Positions 9,806 to 19,672 of a stretch of 64,000 bases of DNA are shown in pieces. This DNA comes from Xenorhabdus szentirmaii DSM 16338 (GTDB taxonomy: Bacteria > Pseudomonadota > Gammaproteobacteria > Enterobacterales > Enterobacteriaceae). The translations under genes were made by a program, and so were the position numbers. The notes below the pieces were generated by a model, which was not told the DNA's origin, made no database searches, and saw only the letters and a list, made by a program, of their open reading frames with translations. The stretch covers positions 1,692,561-1,756,560 of the forward strand of contig NZ_NIBV01000002.1 of NCBI RefSeq assembly GCF_002632585.1, written 5' to 3'. The number at the start of each line of letters is the position of its first letter. The first letter of the stretch is position 1.

Positions 9806-10595
9806 TCAGCTATATGCCAATAACGCTTTCTGACACAGTGCAGAACGTACACAATCTTGCGGAGAAAAACGAACCACACTCACGGTGTCATCATCGTAAA
9901 ATCGTTCCAATACATCGGCCAAACCAGATGTGATATTCTCCGGCAGATCACACTGGCTGATATCACCATTCACAATGACTGTGATATTTTCTCCCAAACG
10001 GGTCAGGAACATTTTCATCTGATTGATAGTGACGTTTTGTGCTTCATCTAAGATCACAAACGCATTTTCAAATGTTCTCCCCCGCATATAGGCAAAAGGG
10101 GCAATTTCAACTTTGCCGATTTCAGGGCGCAGACAATATTGCAAAAATGAAGCCCCCATCCGTTTTAGCAACACGTCGTAGACAGGACGAAAGTAAGGAG
10201 CAAACTTCTCTGACATGTCTCCCGGAAGAAAGCCAAGATCTTCTTCAGCCTGTAGCACCGGACGAGTCACAATAATTTTATCAACTTCTTTATTGATCAG
10301 TGCGTCAGCGGCCATGGCTGCACTGATGTATGTTTTACCACATCCAGCTTCACCATCAGCAATAATCAATTGCTTATTATTAATCGCCCTCATATAACGA
10401 TACTGGGCTTCAGTACGCGGAATTATTTCACTGGTATCCTTGTTTTCGCGGGCCATTCCAATAGCTTCTATTCCTCCTATCTGTACCAAATGAAGTGACA
10501 TTATCAGGATGCTGATAACGAGATTGCTTCATGTCTTTTTTTAGCATTCTTCTCACTTCACGGCGTGCTCTGGTCACTGCTTTTTGTCTACCCAT
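9806..10595 (-). CDS. phoH: PhoH family ATPase, frameshifted near the N-terminus
   Basis: Closely matches E. coli PhoH. The body has the P-loop GEAGCGKTYISAA, the long invariant segment around EDLGFLPGDMSEKFAPYFRP, Walker B FVILDEAQNVT, and ends in KALLAYS as E. coli ends in HAYS. The expected N-terminus (MGRQKAVTRARREVRRMLKK, start at 10595) is encoded upstream but in another frame. The shift falls at three A's (10488-10490 on the plus strand, TTT in the gene) between the NVTS and LVQIGG segments, where one extra base breaks the frame. The total of 790 bp is 263 codons plus one base. Without correction only 9806-10501 (231 residues, ATG with poor ribosome site) is translated, which keeps the whole ATPase domain. 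PhoH proteins are linked to RNA metabolism and phosphate starvation. Confidence 0.82.
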
Positions 10596-11021
10596 AGTCA
10601 TCCACCTTGTCGTTTTCTCATATTTGCGGTGTTCTATCTTCGATAGAATAACTGAGTGATATATCTGTCATTTTTCAGGCAATAATCTGAAAAGTTCAGT
10701 CTATATATCGAACAGGTAGGAGCTCCCTTTTAAGCTCATTATGCCCATAAAAAAACCGACGCAGAGACAAGCACTTTTCTATTTGTGCCATGATCCCAAG
10801 CGCCGGTCCCAATCGAGAATGTCATTTCAGTTTCTGCCATTAACATTCCTCATAATCTTCCGCTTTCACTGATGTAAATTAACGGACTACTATGTCAGTA
10901 TAATGACAATTTTTTATTTGAGACAAGGTCGAAAGTTAAACTTTACTGAAATACTTTTTAACTTTTTACTGACAATATACAATGATGTCGTTATAAAAAG
11001 CCGATAAGTCTGCTTCCTCAA
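10596..11021. other. Intergenic region between phoH and endA
   Basis: 426 bp with no convincing gene. The left part must hold the phoH promoter. The rest is AT-rich with short hairpin-like segments but no clear terminator that I can defend. Confidence 0.4.
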
Positions 11022-12035
11022 TTATTTTTTGCAATTACCTGCCAAACGATATCCTTCCTTCCTGGCTTCTGCCTCAGAGCGAAAATAAATTGCGTTTTTA
11101 TCTGCTACGGTCTTATAACCAGAGCAATGCTCAAAATGGTAAATCTGACTAGTTTTATTGCCTTTGATCCTCTCATCATGCCCCTTTTTTGATGCACTTC
11201 TTTGAACTGCCAGCGGATTATTCTCATTACTCAGTCTATTCTGCGCCGGCGATTTTTTTTCTGTGACCAAACCCTGGCCTGAGTTTTTATGCCCCAACTC
11301 CCACTTCTTGCTGCCGGTTACAAATGGGTTATGATGCCCCATGATCCGGGCAATTTTGTTATCTCTCTCACGCTCCCAGGCACTCACGGGAAATTGCCGA
11401 TCCCACGCCATCATCAATTGTTGTTGCTGACGAGACATCGACAAATTATAGCGGTCATGCATATAAAAATAGACTCTCGCCACTATCCCTTTCACACTGT
11501 CGCGCGGTTCAAACAAACGCGATTTAAAATCAACCTTACTGCTACAGGCGCCATACATATTCGGTGTACTTCTGACTACCATCCCGTAACCAAAATTACT
11601 GCGATCCCCGTTGACCTCACCAATTGACGGCGCCAGATTATGCATATCCGACTCTATCATGCGAAATACAGGGTCAGTATCAACACAGTTTTTTCTTCCA
11701 CCATTTTGCCAACACTGACGCTGATGCCCGAATACCCAAGCCGGCACCATATGTTCCCATTCAATTCGTTCAGCCCTTGTTTGCTGTGACCTGGCCCGAT
11801 AACCACAAGATGCCAAATCAGTACGTCCGCCACTCTTGCCAACCCATTGCCAGTCACACCCACAATATAGCGTTCCTATTCCTGACTTGGTTGGTCCTTC
11901 GTAGACATTTTTTCTCGATTCCATTTTTGCTTGTTCAAAATTAGAGGGGGCACTCCATGCATTAAAAGATACAGCGATTAAAACCAAAAGATATTTCGCC
12001 CATTGAGCAATTTTACTATCCAAAATCATACCCAT
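11022..12035 (-). CDS. endA: Periplasmic endonuclease I with a C-terminal cysteine/histidine extension
   Basis: 337 residues. A signal peptide (hydrophobic core about 14-27, cleavage near NAWSA) sends it to the periplasm or outside. The endonuclease I domain contains EWEHMVPAWVFG (His95, metal-activated general base) and MHNLAPSIGEVNGDRSN (132-147). E. coli EndA is about 235 residues; this one has about 100 more. The extra part is a polar linker and then a compact module, residues about 299-337, with YHFEHCSGYKTV and EARKEGYRLAGNC. It resembles the small Ada-like metal-binding module seen at the end of other secreted nucleases. It degrades DNA non-specifically. The start could also be the second ATG at 12029; neither has a strong ribosome site. 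Confidence 0.85.
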   Translation of the reverse strand: MGMILDSKIAQWAKYLLVLIAVSFNAWSAPSNFEQAKMESRKNVYEGPTKSGIGTLYCGCDWQWVGKSGGRTDLASCGYRARSQQTRAERIEWEHMVPAWVFGHQRQCWQNGGRKNCVDTDPVFRMIESDMHNLAPSIGEVNGDRSNFGYGMVVRSTPNMYGACSSKVDFKSRLFEPRDSVKGIVARVYFYMHDRYNLSMSRQQQQLMMAWDRQFPVSAWERERDNKIARIMGHHNPFVTGSKKWELGHKNSGQGLVTEKKSPAQNRLSNENNPLAVQRSASKKGHDERIKGNKTSQIYHFEHCSGYKTVADKNAIYFRSEAEARKEGYRLAGNCKK

Positions 12036-12298
12036 TTACTTTTTGTATAAAATCCAGTTATTATCCTGCCTGACAATGCCATAAAATGAAATAGCAGATA
12101 TTATTTCTTATATTTTTCTTCATAAATTCCATAAAATTAATTCATTGATTTTATCAACATTAACACAACCTGAACCACTCCATAGCTTTTTTATTCAAGC
12201 TTTAAACACAAAAACATTACGTTTATTAAACTATCGATTTTTTTTCATTTGGGTATTATAAAACCAAATTTAAACATTAACTGAATGTATTTTAATAA

Positions 12299-12481
12299 AT
12301 GAGCATTAAAACAAGAATCGAACAGCTTGAGCAAGAACTGCTGGAAGTTGTAAAAAAATATTCAGGAGATGAAGAAGTCACCGTTATTACCCGAAACAAT
12401 TCAGAGAGTAATTTACAAATCCAAGTGATTATAGCCGGAAAAAAACAGTTAGATATCACACTGAATTCGTTTTCAGACTAG
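12299..12481 (+). CDS. Small protein, copy 1 of a tandem pair (60 aa)
   Basis: 60 residues: a charged N-terminal helix (IEQLEQELLEVVKKYSG) likely to form a coiled coil, then two predicted beta strands (EEVTVIT, LQIQVIIAG) and a conserved tail QLDITLNSFSD. It is about 80% identical (49 of 60 by my count) to the protein at 13005-13187. No ribosome site is visible before the ATG, which directly follows an AT-rich leader. I do not recognise the family; no signal peptide or membrane helix. Conservation of the protein between the two copies, while flanks differ, supports real coding. Confidence 0.6.
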   Translation: MSIKTRIEQLEQELLEVVKKYSGDEEVTVITRNNSESNLQIQVIIAGKKQLDITLNSFSD

Positions 12482-12539
12482 CCGAGGCTGACTTTCTCCT
12501 TATGCAAAACTGTAAAGCGGACCATTATCCAATAACGGT

Positions 12540-12760
12540 TAATGGTTCGCGACAAATTCCACTTATATACCCGTCGTCTTTCAAATTGCCTCTTTGTTGG
12601 CTGCGTTCATTCACTCCGGTCACCATTTTTATAAACACACGGTTATCTATGCACCCGGGGATGATGAGAGGTTCCTGCCTCTCGACCTTTGGCTGTTCAA
12701 ATTCATTCCCGACGAATTTATCATTCTCTTGCCGCCGCGACACATCTTGAAATATATAGG
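12540..12760. repeat. Dispersed intergenic repeat of the Xenorhabdus/Photorhabdus type
   Basis: The minus strand carries GTGACCGGAGTGAATGAACG, CAGCCAACAAAGAGGCA and ATTTGAAAGACGACGGGTAT. I recognise this word order from repeated intergenic elements in Photorhabdus, Xenorhabdus and relatives. Reading frames in it are incidental. It lies between the two copies of the 60-residue gene and may have taken part in the duplication. The family assignment is from memory. Confidence 0.45.
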
Positions 12761-13004
12761 GTATATCTAAAAATAGAGCAATTTATCTATTTTATTTAGT
12801 CAAAACAAATCATTCGTTCAATTAATCAGTTGAATACCTTAAATTGATTACTTGTTAAAATAGATGTTAATTTCTCAGGTAGAAAAATGAATATCTATGA
12901 GTTCATTAAGCAGTGAAATATCACGCTTATTAAACTATTGAGCTAAAATTCTTTAGGTAACATTAAGCCAGATTTTTAATATTCACTTTAATTTGTTGGG
13001 ATAA

Positions 13005-13187
13005 ATGACCATTAGCACTAAAATCAAACAACTTGAGCAAGAGTTGCAGGATGTTGTAAAGAAATATTCAGGGAATGAAGAAGTGACTGTCATAACCACC
13101 AACAGCTCAGAAAATAATTTACAAATTCAGGTTATTATCGCAGGGAAAAACCAGTTAGATATCACGCTGAATTCCTTTTCTGATTAA
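13005..13187 (+). CDS. Small protein, copy 2 of a tandem pair (60 aa)
   Basis: Paralogue of the protein at 12299, with IKQLEQELQDVVKKYSG, EEVTVIT and the identical tail QLDITLNSFSD. Differences concentrate in the N-terminal helix and the loop. GGGATAA lies just before the ATG and may be a weak ribosome site. Upstream DNA of the two copies shares the ATTAAACTAT motif, so the duplication included some leader sequence. Function unknown; the helix-plus-strands layout could suit a small regulator or an adaptor, but nothing shows this. Confidence 0.6.
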   Translation: MTISTKIKQLEQELQDVVKKYSGNEEVTVITTNSSENNLQIQVIIAGKNQLDITLNSFSD

Positions 13188-13352
13188 CTCATTTTATTTC
13201 TCTCATTATTAAATTTTAAGAATTTAGCCTTAGCCATACAATTTATATCGTTTATACCATTTTTTATATTGAGTTACTGAGTAGCATTCCCTTGCTACCC
13301 ACCTGAAATTCAAATCACGATAGATATATAACAGTAAGTGGAATAAAATTCA

Positions 13353-13790
13353 TTATCGCACAACTAAAACTGAAATATTGGCATACCCTACAATGCCTGA
13401 TGCATTTGATCCTAATAAATGAGTTGAAATATCCGGCCTACGTGAGCCAACAACAATTAAATCAGCACCAATTTCGCGAGCCGTAGATAACACTTTGTCT
13501 CGTGGAGAACCAAAAGCGACAGAAAATGATAACCGGCTTTCAGGTAAGTCGATTTTTTCTATGACTTTTTTAAGTTCCTCTTCAGAGTTTGCAATGGCTT
13601 TTTTAGCAAAAGCATTCAGTAAATCATAATGATAGCTATAACTCACTGAAAATCTTGAAATATCAGGCACAGCGTGAAATAAATGGATCTTTGCATTTGA
13701 TATTTTTGCCAAATACTCCGCATGCTTAATCGCATTATCGGTTAATGGATCTTCTGAAATATCAACTGGAACTAAAATCGTGTTATACAT
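13353..13790 (-). CDS. Universal stress protein, UspF-like (copy A)
   Basis: 145 residues, the size of single-domain Usp proteins. It begins YNTILVPVDISED, ends with the nucleotide-binding signature DLIVVGSRRPDISTHLLGSN and ASGIVGYANISVLVVR. These match UspF/UspG-type ATP-binding Usps. The start at 13790 is chosen because AGGGGAG lies four bases upstream; a TTG five codons earlier is unlikely. A very similar gene follows 100 bp upstream in the same direction, so this is a tandem duplication. Both should be cytoplasmic stress proteins. Confidence 0.85.
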   Translation of the reverse strand: MYNTILVPVDISEDPLTDNAIKHAEYLAKISNAKIHLFHAVPDISRFSVSYSYHYDLLNAFAKKAIANSEEELKKVIEKIDLPESRLSFSVAFGSPRDKVLSTAREIGADLIVVGSRRPDISTHLLGSNASGIVGYANISVLVVR

Positions 13791-13891
13791 AAGACTCCCC
13801 TGCAATGACTGCTCGCTTATTGGATGCTAAAAACAAATAATCACAAAAAAAACCTTAAAAATCAATAAACTGAAAATACAGGCCGTGATAG

Positions 13892-14320
13892 TTACCGTAC
13901 TACCAATACCGATATTTTTGCGTATCTGACAACACCGGCAGAGTTGGAGCCTAACAAATGAGTCGTGATATTAGGCCGTCTGGAGCCAATAACAATTAAG
14001 TCGGCTTCGATTTCATCCGCCGTCGAAGTGATTTCGTCTCTGGGTGAGCCAAACGCAATTGAATAGGAAATGTTGCCATTCGGTAAGTCTATGGAATCAG
14101 TCAATTTTTTCAGTTCTTTTTCCGCTTTGATAGTCGCTTTATCTTTAATCTCCATATAGCCTAATGCATAGGCATTAATAATCGCTGATGAAATAGGCAA
14201 CACATGCAAAAAATGGAGTTTTGCTCCCGTTTCTCTGGCGATATTAAGCGCACAGTTGACGGCCTTGTTGGTTAAGTCTTCTTCTGAAATATCAACTGGA
14301 ACTAAAATAGTTTTGTACAT
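13892..14320 (-). CDS. Universal stress protein, UspF-like (copy B)
   Basis: 142 residues starting YKTILVPVDISEEDLTN and ending VGSRRP, then LLGSNSAGVVRYAKISVLVV. The ATG at 14320 is preceded by AGGAG with seven bases between. It shares the ATP-binding G-2x-G-9x-G(S/T) layout and clear identity with copy A at both ends, with most divergence in the middle (residues about 45-90). It is the upstream member of the pair and may drive both. Confidence 0.85.
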   Translation of the reverse strand: MYKTILVPVDISEEDLTNKAVNCALNIARETGAKLHFLHVLPISSAIINAYALGYMEIKDKATIKAEKELKKLTDSIDLPNGNISYSIAFGSPRDEITSTADEIEADLIVIGSRRPNITTHLLGSNSAGVVRYAKISVLVVR

Positions 14321-14830
14321 ATGCACGCTCCTATCACTGAAATACCCAGTTATTCTGATTTCATTAGTATATTGAAATCCAGCCAACTTACTGTGAGTTA
14401 TCTAACACCTATATCCAATGCATTTCAAGATGTAGCGCGAAGACAAGAAAACAGAGACGAGTACAGCAGGAAAACGGGGGTTATGAGGAACACGAGTGTA
14501 AGAGTCATGAACTGGCGGTGTACGTTCACAAAAAAATGACAAAAAAACGGATAACAATATCGCTAAGTACCTACATTGTTAACGACATTGAGTGGATAGG
14601 CTCCAAAGGTCATCAAGGTCATGTAAACGTGAACCGGTGAGTACTCCTGGCAACTCACCTAATACGAAGAAGAGAAGAAACGCTATCATGTCATATGCTG
14701 GAATACGGCGGTAGTATTATAAGATATCCAAAACTATCATTCGCCTACACCAAAAATAGATTAACGGGTTTCTCCCCCTATCTATTTTTTCCATGAAATT
14801 GACATGCCTTCACTCTTAGGATAAACACTA
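14321..14830. other. Intergenic region upstream of the usp pair
   Basis: About 500 bp without a gene. It contains the usp promoter at the left. The stretch around 14400-14550 (CCAATGCATTTCAAGATGTA and onward) has the look of a degraded intergenic repeat, but I cannot define its ends. Confidence 0.3.
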
Positions 14831-14860
14831 AAAGAAAAAAGGTGCTGTAATACCAGCACC
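14831..14860 (-). terminator. Rho-independent terminator of the adiA-adiC operon
   Basis: On the minus strand GGTGCTG and CAGCACC form a 7-bp GC-rich stem with a 6-base loop, followed at once by TTTTTTCTTT. It starts 28 bp after the adiC stop. Confidence 0.85.
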
Positions 14861-14888
14861 CTATATTTTCCTGTCTTATAAAAAAACC

Positions 14889-16217
14889 TTACTCTTTTTT
14901 GTCCAATGGAAAAGGCACCGGGTGTTTTGTATTGTAATTAAACGTATACATTGCAGTAATAATCATCATTGCAATCAATGTCCATACCACTTCTTTTGCT
15001 CCTGTACCCAAAACAGCCCAGATACAGTAAACAAACGCGATAAATGTAACGACAACGTATCGCATTTTCTCTTGCCCAAGGTGGCCGTGACCAATCAGCA
15101 ATAACGCTGCACAGGTATATAAATAAGGTATCAGGGTAAAGATTACTGAAACCGAAGAAACTAACCCGAACTCTTTTGCGGCATTTGGCGAGATGCTGCT
15201 GAGTTGGAAAATCGTCATCAGAACACCCAGGATCAACAATCCGGCAACCGGCGTTCCTGCTTTATTCACTTTGGCAAAAATAGCAGGAAACAGCCCGTCA
15301 TCAGCCGCTGCTTTCGCTGTCTGGCCGGCCAGCAAAGTCCACCCTCCCAATGATCCCAAACAGCCTGCCGCCGCACAAAAAGCAACCACCGCACCCGCCG
15401 TGTCTCCCAATGCCAATCTGGCTGCATCACCAAATGGTGAGGAGGATATTTTCAATGCCGCATTTGGGATCATTCCCATGATGACACTGCTGGACAGGAT
15501 GTAACAAACAGCTGCAATCAGCACACCACCAATAGTTGCAATCGGTACATTACGTTTGGGATCTTTAACCACGCCCGCAGCCACTGAAGCACTTTCAACT
15601 CCGATAAAAGACCACAATGTGACGTTTAAAATACTTTGAATCGCACCAAATGTGTTCAATCCACTCACATTCCACGCATCCATGTAAGTTTTGCCATTGA
15701 ACCAGAACCAACCAAATACTGCCGTTGCCACAATGGGAATCAACGCAAGTGTGGTTGCGACTGCCTGCACCCGGGTAATGACATGTGGCCCAATGATATT
15801 CAAGAAAACAAATACCCACAGGATAGCAGTACACGTAATGGTCAGAATAACGGGATCTTTCAATATCGGGAAAAAGTAACTCAAATAACCGACACCAATC
15901 ACGACCATCGCGATATTTCCGATCCAACAGGCCAGCCAATACAACATGTTGGTCTGATAGCCCAAAAATGGCCCAAAAGCGCGTCGGGCATAGGCATACG
16001 ATCCCCCCGGGCTATCATCAAGTGAAGACATCTTGGCATACACAATTGATAATCCCACTGCACCAATGATAGTGACCAACCAACCAAGAATGGCGATGCC
16101 TCCTGTTGATGCCAGACTGGCAGGCAGGAGAAAAACGCCAGATCCCATAATGTTACCCGCAACCATCAGTGTCACAGGGATCAATCCGACTTTTTTCGTC
16201 TCTGAGACTGTAGCCAT
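14889..16217 (-). CDS. adiC: Arginine:agmatine antiporter
   Basis: 442 residues, 12-helix APC transporter. It matches E. coli AdiC almost residue by residue at the substrate site: [20 protein letters not shown] at about 22-41, [20 protein letters not shown] around 200-220, and [20 protein letters not shown] around 288-307. It exchanges external arginine for internal agmatine, exporting a proton equivalent per cycle in acid. It is the downstream gene of an operon with adiA, with 17 bp between them and a clear terminator after it. E. coli has the regulator adiY between the two; here it is absent. Confidence 0.95.
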   Translation of the reverse strand: MATVSETKKVGLIPVTLMVAGNIMGSGVFLLPASLASTGGIAILGWLVTIIGAVGLSIVYAKMSSLDDSPGGSYAYARRAFGPFLGYQTNMLYWLACWIGNIAMVVIGVGYLSYFFPILKDPVILTITCTAILWVFVFLNIIGPHVITRVQAVATTLALIPIVATAVFGWFWFNGKTYMDAWNVSGLNTFGAIQSILNVTLWSFIGVESASVAAGVVKDPKRNVPIATIGGVLIAAVCYILSSSVIMGMIPNAALKISSSPFGDAARLALGDTAGAVVAFCAAAGCLGSLGGWTLLAGQTAKAAADDGLFPAIFAKVNKAGTPVAGLLILGVLMTIFQLSSISPNAAKEFGLVSSVSVIFTLIPYLYTCAALLLIGHGHLGQEKMRYVVVTFIAFVYCIWAVLGTGAKEVVWTLIAMMIITAMYTFNYNTKHPVPFPLDKKE

Positions 16218-16234
16218 AATTCATCTTCCCGCTT

Positions 16235-18508
16235 TCACTTTTTTATACACATAACGTGATAAATACCGTTGATAATTTCAGCACCTTCTGTTTCGTGCTC
16301 AAAACCCGGAAATTCATGATCCCATCTTTGCAACGCATTCAGGTAACCTATTTGCGGACTGGTCTTATCGCCGAAATTTTCTCCCGACAATAACATCGGA
16401 ATACCCGGTGGATACGGAATGATTGAATTCGCAGCAATCCGGTGGGGAAGATGTTCAAGAGCCACCATCTCAACATGATTGGCAACAATGGCTTGATAGG
16501 CATCCCGGGGAATCATCGCCATTTCAGGTAATTCCGCATAGGCATGGTTCAATTTATCGCCCGGATTATCCTGACGTAAATAATCAAACATCTTGTCACC
16601 CAAGTCTTTCAAACCTAAATGGCCGTAAACCCCCGGATACTGGGTCACCAGATCTGGCAATACCTTGCTCAGCGGTGTATTGGCATCATAATGATGTTTG
16701 AAAGAAAGTAAGGTATTGAGTAATGTTCCCCATTTTCCCTTGGTTATTCCCATAGAGAACAGGAACATAATCTGGAAATCCGTCGTACGGGTCGGGACAA
16801 TACCATGCTGGCTTAACCACGCCGTGACCAATGCTGCCGGTACTCCCTGTTTCTGCAATTTGCCATTTTGACCCATCCCCGGAGCTAATATACTGACCTT
16901 AATCGGATCGAGCATACTCCAGTTTTCCGGCAAATCCTCAAAACCATGCCAACTGTCTCCCGGCGCCATGGCCCAACAGCTTTGTTCTTTCGTCAGCAAT
17001 TCTCTTGGTGCATCTTCAAAAGCAAATTTCTTACCCGTTGCAGGATCGATCACTTGTTCCTGATTCCAAGGCTTAAAGAACCAGCTCCCCTCTTTAACAA
17101 ACTCCCGGTGCAAACGCCCCAGTGCTTGCCGAAAATCAACGGCTTCCTCAATCACTTCCTGAGTCAGGGAGTAACCGCTATTGCCGTCCATCATAGAAAC
17201 CGCAATGTCATTTGAGGCACATATCGCATAAAGGGGAGATGTTGTTGCGTGCATCATGTAGGCTTGGTTAAACCTTGAGAAATCAACAGGATTGCGTCCG
17301 TCCCGCACATGAATGAAAGAGGCTTGTGATAAAGCATTCAGCAATTTATGGGACGAATGCGTGGCAAAAACTGTCGGCCCTGAGTGGTGTTCAGGCTTTC
17401 CCCGCATGGCGTAATGATCATGGTAAATCGGGTTAAAACGCGCATAACCATACCATGCTTCATCAAAATGAATCCGATCAACACTTTTATCCAATAACTC
17501 CTGTACCTGCTTGGCGTTATAGCAAACGCCATCATAAGTACAGTTCGTCACAACACTGTAGGCCGGTTTCTGTTTCGCCATGCCTTTGGTCAACGGGTTC
17601 TGTTCCAACTTTTTCCGGAGTGTTTTAACCTGCATTTCTTGCGGATAGATTGGACCAATAATGCCATAGCGGTTGCGGCTCGGCAGCATATAAACGGGTT
17701 TCGCCCCTGTCAGGATTAATCCCTGCTCAATGGATTTATGGCAATTCCGGTCAATGATGACGACATCATTTTCCGTCATGCAGGCCTGCATAATTGTCCG
17801 GTTAGATCCCGATGTGCCGACGACAACTGAATACGAATGATCTGCCCCAAAGACTTGGGCGGCATACTTTTCACTTTCACCGAATGCGCCGGAGTGGTCC
17901 AGCAGTGATCCCAATGAAGCCCGTTCAATTCCCATATCCGTACGGAAAAGATTCTCGCCATAATAATCATGATACAAACGGCCTACGGGTGTTTTATTAA
18001 ACCCGACGCCTCCCTGATGCCCGGGTGCTGCCCAAGAATACTCATAGATTTTGCTGTATTTCATCAACGCTGACATTAAAGGTGGCAACAATTGCCGACG
18101 ATAACGGTGCATTGCCGCAATCGCCCGCCCTGCAATAAAATCGGCCGAATCTTCCAATATCCATGCGAATTCAGCCAATTGCTCTAACAACTCATGGCTC
18201 AGCAAAAATATGGTTTTTTCCCTATCACTTAATAAAAAGACAGGAACATTTTCCTGACGCTCAGATAATTTGTTCAATAATCGTTGTATACTGAGGCATA
18301 AATCATCATCCATCAGAGCACAACTTACCATTAAACAATCAAACGGTTCATTGGCTGAAATTATCGTATAGCTATCATCAATCGAATCTGCAATAACAAC
18401 ATCCACCTCTTTCTCGACTAATTTATCTGCTAACCGCTGCACTGCATTTTCGATATAGTGATTATGATATTGTGTACCTACTTCATTTTTCGCTATCAAT
18501 ACTTTCAT
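16235..18508 (-). CDS. adiA: Acid-inducible (biodegradative) arginine decarboxylase
   Basis: 757 residues, the full length of AdiA. It has the N-terminal wing domain, then the PLP-dependent core with TVFATHSSHKLLNALSQASF (PLP lysine), HFDEAWYGYARFNPIYHDHY and the cofactor segment VGTSGSNRTIMQACMTENDV. It decarboxylates arginine to agmatine and CO2 in the cytoplasm, consuming a proton; with adiC next door this is the arginine-dependent acid resistance system. AAGGAAA precedes the ATG. The mRNA leader contains five 19-bp repeats directly upstream of the ribosome site (18529-18623). Confidence 0.95.
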   Translation of the reverse strand: MKVLIAKNEVGTQYHNHYIENAVQRLADKLVEKEVDVVIADSIDDSYTIISANEPFDCLMVSCALMDDDLCLSIQRLLNKLSERQENVPVFLLSDREKTIFLLSHELLEQLAEFAWILEDSADFIAGRAIAAMHRYRRQLLPPLMSALMKYSKIYEYSWAAPGHQGGVGFNKTPVGRLYHDYYGENLFRTDMGIERASLGSLLDHSGAFGESEKYAAQVFGADHSYSVVVGTSGSNRTIMQACMTENDVVIIDRNCHKSIEQGLILTGAKPVYMLPSRNRYGIIGPIYPQEMQVKTLRKKLEQNPLTKGMAKQKPAYSVVTNCTYDGVCYNAKQVQELLDKSVDRIHFDEAWYGYARFNPIYHDHYAMRGKPEHHSGPTVFATHSSHKLLNALSQASFIHVRDGRNPVDFSRFNQAYMMHATTSPLYAICASNDIAVSMMDGNSGYSLTQEVIEEAVDFRQALGRLHREFVKEGSWFFKPWNQEQVIDPATGKKFAFEDAPRELLTKEQSCWAMAPGDSWHGFEDLPENWSMLDPIKVSILAPGMGQNGKLQKQGVPAALVTAWLSQHGIVPTRTTDFQIMFLFSMGITKGKWGTLLNTLLSFKHHYDANTPLSKVLPDLVTQYPGVYGHLGLKDLGDKMFDYLRQDNPGDKLNHAYAELPEMAMIPRDAYQAIVANHVEMVALEHLPHRIAANSIIPYPPGIPMLLSGENFGDKTSPQIGYLNALQRWDHEFPGFEHETEGAEIINGIYHVMCIKK

Positions 18509-18528
18509 GATATTTTCCTTACACTATT

Positions 18529-18623
18529 TCTACTTGAACTAATCGATTCCACTTAAACTAATAAGCTCTGCCTGAACCAACAGGTTCTACTTAAAACAGC
18601 AGGATCTATTTGAATTAACAGGA
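18529..18623. repeat. Five imperfect 19-bp tandem repeats in the adiA leader
   Basis: Units of exactly 19 bp at 18529, 18548, 18567, 18586 and 18605, the first reading TCTACTTGAACTAATCGAT and the last TCTATTTGAATTAACAGGA. Each keeps TC-TACTTGAA at its left and, in three units, ACAGG at its right. The array ends 20 bp before the adiA ATG, next to its ribosome site. The regular phase and position suggest a function (protein-binding array or leader RNA structure) or simple replication slippage; I cannot tell which. Confidence 0.8.
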
Positions 18624-19088
18624 CAAATTCAGCATTACCCAACCACAAAATTGCATTTGATAATTATTTGTTAAAATATAATTTTTCAATTAAAAATTAC
18701 ATTAATTAATATAGTGTTTATTTTTAATTGTGCAATTTAGAGAAGTGACGGTAAATTACCGTTATTAACCAGAAAAGCAGGTATGAATATTGACGTGACA
18801 GGAAAACCAACCCATCACTTTTTGCGTTAGTTTGCCATGTGCATATTTGCCGAAATGCGTTTACCCTCTGATCCTATATGAAGTGTGAAATTTAGGACAA
18901 CCCGTATTCACTCTATATTCAGGTGCCTATTTTTTCAATTATAACCAGGCTCAGACACCCTCAAAATATTTATCTCTGCCGCCCTGAACGTTGCCATTTT
19001 GTTGGCTACACGGTTTTATTTTTGACTACAGAGCTAAATTACCGAATTTTGTATCACCTTCCGTAGTGAATATTTTCTTATATAAAAT
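18624..19088. other. Upstream region of adiA and gene-free stretch
   Basis: The first 130 bp (about 18640-18760) are very AT-rich and probably carry the adiA promoter. The remainder shows no gene or structure I can support. Confidence 0.4.
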
Positions 19089-19410
19089 CTATGCCCTTAT
19101 AAAATCTATGCCTTGCCAGAAGCCAAACGCCTTTCCCATATGAGAACGATGGTCAATACGGTGAATGGCAAACCGTAGAATATAATGATGACAACGGAAG
19201 GTGGCAGCAGACATAAAAAGGGGCAACCAACAGCATACCGATTCCAAAGCCCGTGATACCGTCTTTTCAGGTATGGTGAGGAAGCGTAACGGGGTGATTA
19301 ATACCGATGCCAGCAAATAAGTGACGATATTAACCATAAACACCATCTCATAACCACTACTGGCAATAAGTAAACCGGAAACCAGACAGCTTCCCCACTA
19401 TTCAGGAATA
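19089..19410 (-). pseudogene. Fragment of an MFS transporter
   Basis: The minus strand reads VSGLLIASSGYEMVFMVNIV and then YLLASVLITPLRFLTIP, the pattern around helices 5-6 of major-facilitator drug exporters. Further on the frame changes (GIGMLLVAPF appears one frame over). Only about 100 codons remain, with no start and no other helices on either side. A decayed remnant. Confidence 0.5.
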
Positions 19411-19672
19411 ATTCCACTCAATGTGGCTATACTATATGGTATGAATACTAAGCACCCACACCATATAGGATTAAATACAACAAAAAATAGATAATTATAT
19501 TTATTCACCCTCTAATTATGCATGAAATGGAATACTCGTATAATGGGGAATTAAACAAGTATACCATCTAAAAATAATGTAATTTAGCCAAAGCCACATT
19601 GTTTATCGGAGGATACTTTTCCATAAAAATGCTACTGACTATAATTGTATCGATGATAAAAAAACACTTTTA

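Noticed and set aside
10640..10690. Possible Pho box upstream of phoH (CTGTCAT followed by TTTTCAGGCA)
   Set aside because: Only one half-site is good and it points away from phoH; too weak to report as an operator.
12525..12743. 72-codon minus-strand frame between the two 60-residue genes
   Set aside because: It consists of the dispersed intergenic repeat; the reading frame is incidental.
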